A DNA stretch of 64,000 bases. Origin: Aegicerativicinus sediminis (lineage in GTDB: Bacteria; Bacteroidota; Bacteroidia; Flavobacteriales; Flavobacteriaceae). Shown here piece after piece: positions 59,744 through 64,000 of the stretch (position 1 is the stretch's first letter; every line of letters begins with the position of its first letter). The translations under genes were made by a program, and so were the position numbers. The stretch is from positions 2,412,001 to 2,476,000 of the forward strand of contig NZ_CP064295.1 in NCBI RefSeq assembly GCF_015476115.1. The letters run 5' to 3'. Under the pieces are notes generated by a model. It was not told the origin of the DNA. It saw only the letters and a program-made list of their open reading frames with translations, and made no database searches.

Positions 59744-60547
59744 TTATTTGTTTTGAAGAGAAATTTCAGCTACAGAATTGTCTGCAGTAGCAGTATTTGC
59801 TCCTCCTTTATCTTCAATTGTAATGCTTAGTCCAAGGGCATCTTCCAGATAAGGAATATTTTGAAGATTGCTCTCAGATGGATCTAATATTCCAAGATTT
59901 ACCATCCTATCTTGTACTTCTGCCCAAATCTGGTAGCACTTTTCATTTGGTAATTGTGGAAGCGTAGCTACATCAATCATTGAGGTTTTTTCAACTGGAT
60001 TAATATAGGCTACTGTCTTAAGGTTTTTTGCTCTTTCGTTTCCTTTAAGCACATATTTTTTGGTGTCTGGATTGTTAAGTTTCATAAACTGTTTCATAAC
60101 ATCATCCAGTTTCTCATTGTTTTTGTCTATATCACTTCGAAGATCGAATATCTCGTCAACTACCACATCATTTTCATGATTTAAAGATTGGTTTTGTTGA
60201 TACAACAAGTATGAAGATCCAGCGAACACTAAAGCAACAATACTTGCAGCAATACTATACCAAGGGGTATGAGAATTCCTCTCTTTTAAATGAATAACAG
60301 GTGTTTGTTTTTCAGTCTTTTCTGAAATTTCACCTAAAATATTATCTAAGATAGATGTAGGAGCCTCAACAGCATTGGCCTTGGCCCAGATCTCGAGGTT
60401 TTTTTGGGTATTTTCATATTCCAAACGGGCTTCATCATGCCTTTCAATGAAATACTCTACCTCCAACTCCTCAGAAGGAGAAGTGTCGCCTAGCACATAT
60501 TTTTCAATAAGGCCAGATTTTAAGAAAGTATGTAATGTTTTTTCCAT
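59744..60547 (-). CDS. Anti-sigma factor (RskA family)
   Basis: This 267-aa protein has a cytosolic N-terminal zinc-less anti-sigma domain (residues 1-90, LIEKYVLGDTSPSEELEVEYFIERHDEARLEYE), one membrane span at about 97-116 and a C-terminal RskA domain outside (PNEKCYQIWAEVQDRMVNLG). It should hold the ECF sigma factor encoded 11 bp upstream and release it under envelope or redox stress. Pairing of the two genes in one unit with a terminator is the standard arrangement. Confidence 0.88.
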   Translation of the reverse strand: MEKTLHTFLKSGLIEKYVLGDTSPSEELEVEYFIERHDEARLEYENTQKNLEIWAKANAVEAPTSILDNILGEISEKTEKQTPVIHLKERNSHTPWYSIAASIVALVFAGSSYLLYQQNQSLNHENDVVVDEIFDLRSDIDKNNEKLDDVMKQFMKLNNPDTKKYVLKGNERAKNLKTVAYINPVEKTSMIDVATLPQLPNEKCYQIWAEVQDRMVNLGILDPSESNLQNIPYLEDALGLSITIEDKGGANTATADNSVAEISLQNK

Positions 60548-60558
60548 TATGTTTTGAT

Positions 60559-61089
60559 TTAAGGACTATAAACTTTTTTGAGTTCTCTCAACCCAATTTT
60601 TAATCTAGACTTTATAGTACCTAACGGAATATCCAATTCTTCACTGGCCTCTTGTTGTGTCAATCCTTCAAAAAATAATGCTTGAAGAACTTCTTGGTAC
60701 TTTTGGTCTAATCGCCCTACATGTTCTTTTAAATCCAAAACGTCTTGGTTCAAACTCGTGGACGGTAAAATATATACGTCTGATTTGTCGATTTGGATTT
60801 CCTTTTCAAAACGATTATTGAAACTTCTTAATTTATCTATTGCCGTATTACGTGCTATACGGAACAACCACGTAAAAAGTCGGGCTTTTTTAGGGTCATA
60901 TTTTTTGGAATTTTTCCAAACTTTAACAAATGTTTCCTGCAGGGCATCTTGTGCAACCTCTTCATTTCGAGTTACTTTTAAAATGCTACCATAAAGACTG
61001 TCCGAATAATTTTCGTAAAGTAGATTTAGGGCTCTTTTATCACCGTCTTTTAGCAAGGCAACTATCCTATCTTCAAGTATAAAGCTCAA
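60559..61089 (-). CDS. ECF sigma factor (SigK-like) paired with anti-sigma
   Basis: This 176-aa sigma-70 factor has region 2 (EVAQDALQETFVKVWKNSKKYDPKKARLFTWLFRIARNTAIDKLRS) and region 4 (YQEVLQALFFEGLTQQEASEELDIPLGTIKSRLKIGLREL). No in-frame ATG or GTG is available near the start; the TTG at 61089 in a normal position gives the opening LSFILEDRIVALLKDGDKRAL and is taken as the start. The 11-bp gap to the anti-sigma gene shows co-expression. The regulon is not evident. Confidence 0.85.
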   Translation of the reverse strand: MSFILEDRIVALLKDGDKRALNLLYENYSDSLYGSILKVTRNEEVAQDALQETFVKVWKNSKKYDPKKARLFTWLFRIARNTAIDKLRSFNNRFEKEIQIDKSDVYILPSTSLNQDVLDLKEHVGRLDQKYQEVLQALFFEGLTQQEASEELDIPLGTIKSRLKIGLRELKKVYSP

Positions 61090-61255
61090 GTTGTAGTAAT
61101 TAAGTTTAGTCTTAGTTTCACCAATATCGAAATTAAACTGAATATTATTCCTAATATTATGGTGAGGCCGTAAAATTAGTAAATTAAACGATATTCCTTA
61201 TTTTGCGGTAATAGGATTAATTGATTGGAATTATTGATATTAAAAGCCGGTTAAG

Positions 61256-62269
61256 TTAAATGACATTTACTTCTGGTGTTATGGAAATTCCAAATATTCG
61301 CATTATAGTAGCTTGTATAATTTTTGCGAGTCGAAAAATTTCTTTTCCTGAAGCACCCCCATAGTTTACCAATACTAACGCCTGGTTTTTATGCACGCCA
61401 TAATTGCCGAAAGTTTTTCCTTTAAATCCGGCTTTTTCAATTAACCATCCAGCAGGCACTTTAACCTCTGAATCAGAAATAGGATAGGATGGAATCTCGG
61501 GAAATTTTTCCAATAACTTTTTATACTGCTCTGAACTGACAACAGGATTTTTAAAAAAACTTCCGCTGTTACCAATTTCTTTAGGGTCAGGCAATTTTTC
61601 CTTCCTAATTGCTATAACCGCTTCAGAAATAGTTTCAATAGATGGCGATTTTCCAAATTCTTCTAATTTTGATCTTATTGCTCCATATTCAGTGTGAAGC
61701 CGATGAAAACCATGCTTTGATAACTTGAGGAATACATGGGTAATTATGTATTCGCCTTTTAGTTCATTTTTGAAAACAGATTCACGATAGCCAAATTTGC
61801 ATTCTCCTTTTGTAAACTCTCTTAATTCGCCAGTTTTGGTATGTATGGTTTGGCATTTTTCAAAGACATCCTTTAATTCAACCCCGTATGCACCTATATT
61901 TTGAATTGGAGCGGTGCCCACATTTCCGGGAATAAGGGAGAGATTTTCTAAGCCTCCAAAGCCAAGATTTATGCAGTGCATTACCAGTTGGTGCCATGTT
62001 TCTCCAGCTCCACATTTAATTATAACGCTTTCGGTGGTTTCATCCACCACCTCAATCCCCTTAAGGTTAATATTTATAACTAAGGCATCAATATTTTTTG
62101 TGAGAAGCATATTGCTGCCACCTCCCAAAATAAATTTTTTCTTATTCCGGTTGAATTCGAGTATTTGTTTTAATTCTGAAACATCTCCAACCTGAACATA
62201 TTCTTTGGCATAGGCTTCAATACCGAAAGTGTTCAGACTTTTTAGGGGATAATCATGCAATATTTGCAT
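61256..62269 (-). CDS. murB: UDP-N-acetylenolpyruvoylglucosamine reductase MurB
   Basis: This 337-aa FAD enzyme of peptidoglycan synthesis is of the E. coli-type I length. FILGGGSNMLL and SLIPGNVGTAPIQNIGAYG bind FAD; the proton donor Ser237 is in IGNSGSFFKNP and Glu333 in the C-terminal TPEVNVI. It reduces the enolpyruvyl group to UDP-MurNAc with NADPH. Its ATG overlaps the stop of the aminotransferase gene (TAATG), so it is translationally coupled to that gene. Confidence 0.94.
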   Translation of the reverse strand: MQILHDYPLKSLNTFGIEAYAKEYVQVGDVSELKQILEFNRNKKKFILGGGSNMLLTKNIDALVININLKGIEVVDETTESVIIKCGAGETWHQLVMHCINLGFGGLENLSLIPGNVGTAPIQNIGAYGVELKDVFEKCQTIHTKTGELREFTKGECKFGYRESVFKNELKGEYIITHVFLKLSKHGFHRLHTEYGAIRSKLEEFGKSPSIETISEAVIAIRKEKLPDPKEIGNSGSFFKNPVVSSEQYKKLLEKFPEIPSYPISDSEVKVPAGWLIEKAGFKGKTFGNYGVHKNQALVLVNYGGASGKEIFRLAKIIQATIMRIFGISITPEVNVI

Positions 62270-63462
62270 TAATCTTTATAAACTTTAAGTGCTTCTTTTA
62301 GAATATTCACCGATTTTATAAGGCTTTCCTCATTAAGGACATACGCGATTCTTACTTGGTTTAATCCCTCATTTGGTGACGAATAAAATCCAGCGGCGGG
62401 AGCTAACATAACTGTTTCCCCATCAACATCAAAATCGCTAAGAAGCCATTTTGCAAATTCCTCGGCATTTTTTATCGGTAATTCAACTATGCAGTAAAAA
62501 GCGCCATTGGGAACTCCGATCTTAATTCCTTCTATTTTTCTTAACTCCTCAATTAATAAATTTCTTCTATGAGAATATTCTTTAATTACCTCCTCAAAAT
62601 AGTAAGCAGGAGTTTGTAAAGCCGCCTCACTCGCGATTTGTGCAAAAGTTGGAGGGCTTAACCTTGCTTGTGCATATTTTAAAGCCGTTTTTATTACTTC
62701 TTTGTTTTTCGATACTAAATAACCAATCCTTGCGCCACACATACTGTATCGTTTTGAAACAGAATCTATAACTATTGCATGTTGTTCTATACCTTTTTCC
62801 TGTAGAATGGAATGAAACTTTTTTCCATCGTAAATAAATTCACGGTATACCTCGTCAGCGATAAGGAAAAGGTCATGTTTCTTTACAATTTCAGCTAATT
62901 TTTGTATTTCTTCCTTTGAATACAAATAACCAGTTGGATTCCCAGGGTTGCAAATTAAGATTGCCTTGGTTTTTGGACTAATTAATTTCTCAAACTCTTC
63001 TATTGGAGGTAGGGCAAAATTATTCTCTATCTTAGAAATTACAGGAACAATATTTACTCCCGAAGCTACAGAAAAACCATTATAATTTGCATAAAAAGGT
63101 TCAGGGATGATAATTTCATCATCGACATCCATAATACTTCCAAAAGCGAATAACAGGGCTTCACTGCCACCAGTAGTAACTATTATATCCTCTGCTTCTA
63201 TTTGCGTTGCCCCGAAACCTTTATAATATTCTGCAATTTTAACACGATAATCATGCGAGCCTTCAGATCGAGAATATGCCAATACATCTAGGGAATGAAT
63301 TTTTACAGCATCCATTGCAATCTCTGGGCTTTTAATGTCGGGCTGACCAATGTTTAAATGGTATACGGTCTTTCCTAATGCATGAGCCTTTTCAGAATAT
63401 GGCACTAATTTTCTTATTGGTGATTCGGGCATATTATTGCCCTTTTTTGATATAGATGGCAT
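62269..63462 (-). CDS. Class I/II PLP-dependent aminotransferase
   Basis: This 397-aa fold-type I aminotransferase has its PLP lysine Lys237 in DSVSKRYSMCGARIGY, with CNPGNPTGYLYSKEE and VTTGGSEALLFAF as cofactor loops. The start MPSISKKGNNMPESPIRKLVPYSEKA has the PESPIRKL block typical of this Bacteroidota group. The substrate is not set by sequence; candidates include aspartate, aromatic amino acids or alanine. It is coupled to murB downstream by a one-base overlap, so it may serve cell-wall precursors. Confidence 0.86.
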   Translation of the reverse strand: MPSISKKGNNMPESPIRKLVPYSEKAHALGKTVYHLNIGQPDIKSPEIAMDAVKIHSLDVLAYSRSEGSHDYRVKIAEYYKGFGATQIEAEDIIVTTGGSEALLFAFGSIMDVDDEIIIPEPFYANYNGFSVASGVNIVPVISKIENNFALPPIEEFEKLISPKTKAILICNPGNPTGYLYSKEEIQKLAEIVKKHDLFLIADEVYREFIYDGKKFHSILQEKGIEQHAIVIDSVSKRYSMCGARIGYLVSKNKEVIKTALKYAQARLSPPTFAQIASEAALQTPAYYFEEVIKEYSHRRNLLIEELRKIEGIKIGVPNGAFYCIVELPIKNAEEFAKWLLSDFDVDGETVMLAPAAGFYSSPNEGLNQVRIAYVLNEESLIKSVNILKEALKVYKD

Positions 63463-63579
63463 GGTAAAATTTTAATTGTGCAAATTTCTGAAATAATCTT
63501 AATAATAATTTAAAAAGTCCAATGAAAAATTCGTTGAAATCTAAAGATTCGTAAATTGTATAGAACTAAGCTAACTTCA

Positions 63580-64000
63580 GTGTTAAGGAAATTTATTTTA
63601 TTCTGCATTCTGTGCATACAATCGTATGTGGTATTTTCGCAGAATAAATTTGCCTTACCGTATCGCACATCTGATAAGATAAGATTTCAGTTAATTGATA
63701 ATCTCATGATCGTCCCTGTTGTGATAAATGGAGTTGAACTATCATTTTTACTAGATACAGGGGTTACAAAACCAATTATATTTAATTTTTTAAATGTTAC
63801 AGATTCTCTTCAAATCAATAATGTTGAAACCATTCAACTAAGAGGTTTGGGAGGGGGAGAACCAATTGAAGCCCTACGATCGAGACAAAATGTTCTTAAA
63901 ATCGGTGATGCCATTAACATAAGTCAGGATTTGTTTGTAATTATAGATCAGACCTTGAATTTTACACCGAAGCTTGGAACAGACATACATGGTATAATTG
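63580..64000 (+). CDS. Retropepsin-like aspartyl protease, 5' part only
   Basis: An open frame from GTG at 63580 to the window edge gives a signal-like start (KFILFCILCIQSYVVFSQ), then IPVVINGVELSFLLDTGVTKPIIF with the DTG motif of single-domain aspartyl proteases, and LRGLGGGEPIEALRS. In Bacteroidota such proteins usually carry a PDZ domain after the protease domain, which would lie beyond the edge. The start is uncertain because a TTG a few codons upstream is also in frame. It is divergent from the aminotransferase gene. Confidence 0.65.
   Translation, partial: MLRKFILFCILCIQSYVVFSQNKFALPYRTSDKIRFQLIDNLMIVPVVINGVELSFLLDTGVTKPIIFNFLNVTDSLQINNVETIQLRGLGGGEPIEALRSRQNVLKIGDAINISQDLFVIIDQTLNFTPKLGTDIHGII

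Noticed and set aside
1-64000. CRISPR arrays, insertion sequences, prophage or defence genes
   Set aside because: No regularly spaced repeats, transposases, integrases or known defence genes were seen; every long reading frame fits metabolism, envelope, regulation or transport.

Overview
The window is 64 kb of AT-rich chromosomal DNA (GC content in the mid-30s percent by eye) from a member of the Flavobacteriaceae (Bacteroidota), most likely marine. The assignment rests on the TamL-type lipoprotein form of TamA, the type IX secretion proteins PorT/SprT and the T9SS plug, a six-gene Na+-translocating NADH:quinone reductase, DUF6702 and BT0820-type proteins, and many copies of the Bacteroidota -7 promoter element TAnnTTTG just upstream of genes. 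No tRNA, rRNA, CRISPR array, insertion sequence or phage gene was seen. Gene density is high, intergenic spaces are short, and several convergent pairs overlap.

Layout. 1-5.2 kb: a cut-off DUF6807/PmoA-like gene, tamL, a SpoU rRNA methyltransferase, porT and ubiE/menG. 5.4-8.6 kb: trkA-trkH potassium uptake and a small hypothetical protein. 8.6-9.0 kb: a non-coding or small-ORF stretch with an interlocked inverted-repeat structure. 9-18.6 kb: mostly housekeeping metabolism (aspartate aminotransferase, fatty acid desaturase, rsmG, ppa, pruA, apaG), a group II PLP decarboxylase and the T9SS plug. 18.9-26.5 kb: nqrABCDEF, then a two-gene unit of a conserved 125-aa protein and apbE, the flavin transferase needed to load FMN on NqrB and NqrC. 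26.5-34.7 kb: map-cupin-methyltransferase operon, a CoA transferase, an HAD phosphatase, gpmI and a set of peptidases. 34.8-39.7 kb: two paralogous carboxypeptidase-regulatory-domain proteins, DUF6702, an M1 peptidase and tatA.

39.7-47.5 kb is the most pathway-like block. One long minus-strand operon holds kynureninase, kynurenine 3-monooxygenase, a RidA-type deaminase, an aminomuconate-semialdehyde dehydrogenase, an SDR that lacks the catalytic Tyr and Lys, 3-hydroxyanthranilate dioxygenase, an ACMSD-type decarboxylase and an O-methyltransferase. Together they would take kynurenine through 3-hydroxyanthranilate to about 4-oxalocrotonate. Tryptophan dioxygenase and kynurenine formamidase are not in the window.

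47.5-64 kb: an Fe-S protein, msrA, a coiled-coil protein of the zinc-ribbon family that has lost its zinc cysteines, Nif3, lpxK, a TPR hybrid histidine kinase, a GAPDH paralogue, lipA, an operon of a small Cys-rich membrane protein, GT2 glycosyltransferase, ECF sigma factor and an atypical Nramp-like carrier, a second ECF sigma factor with its anti-sigma factor, murB, an aminotransferase and the start of a retropepsin-like aspartyl protease. No obviously new defence or mobile system is present. The best leads are the degenerate SDR in the kynurenine operon, the Nramp-like carrier without metal ligands, the zinc-less ribbon protein and the 8.8 kb structured element.
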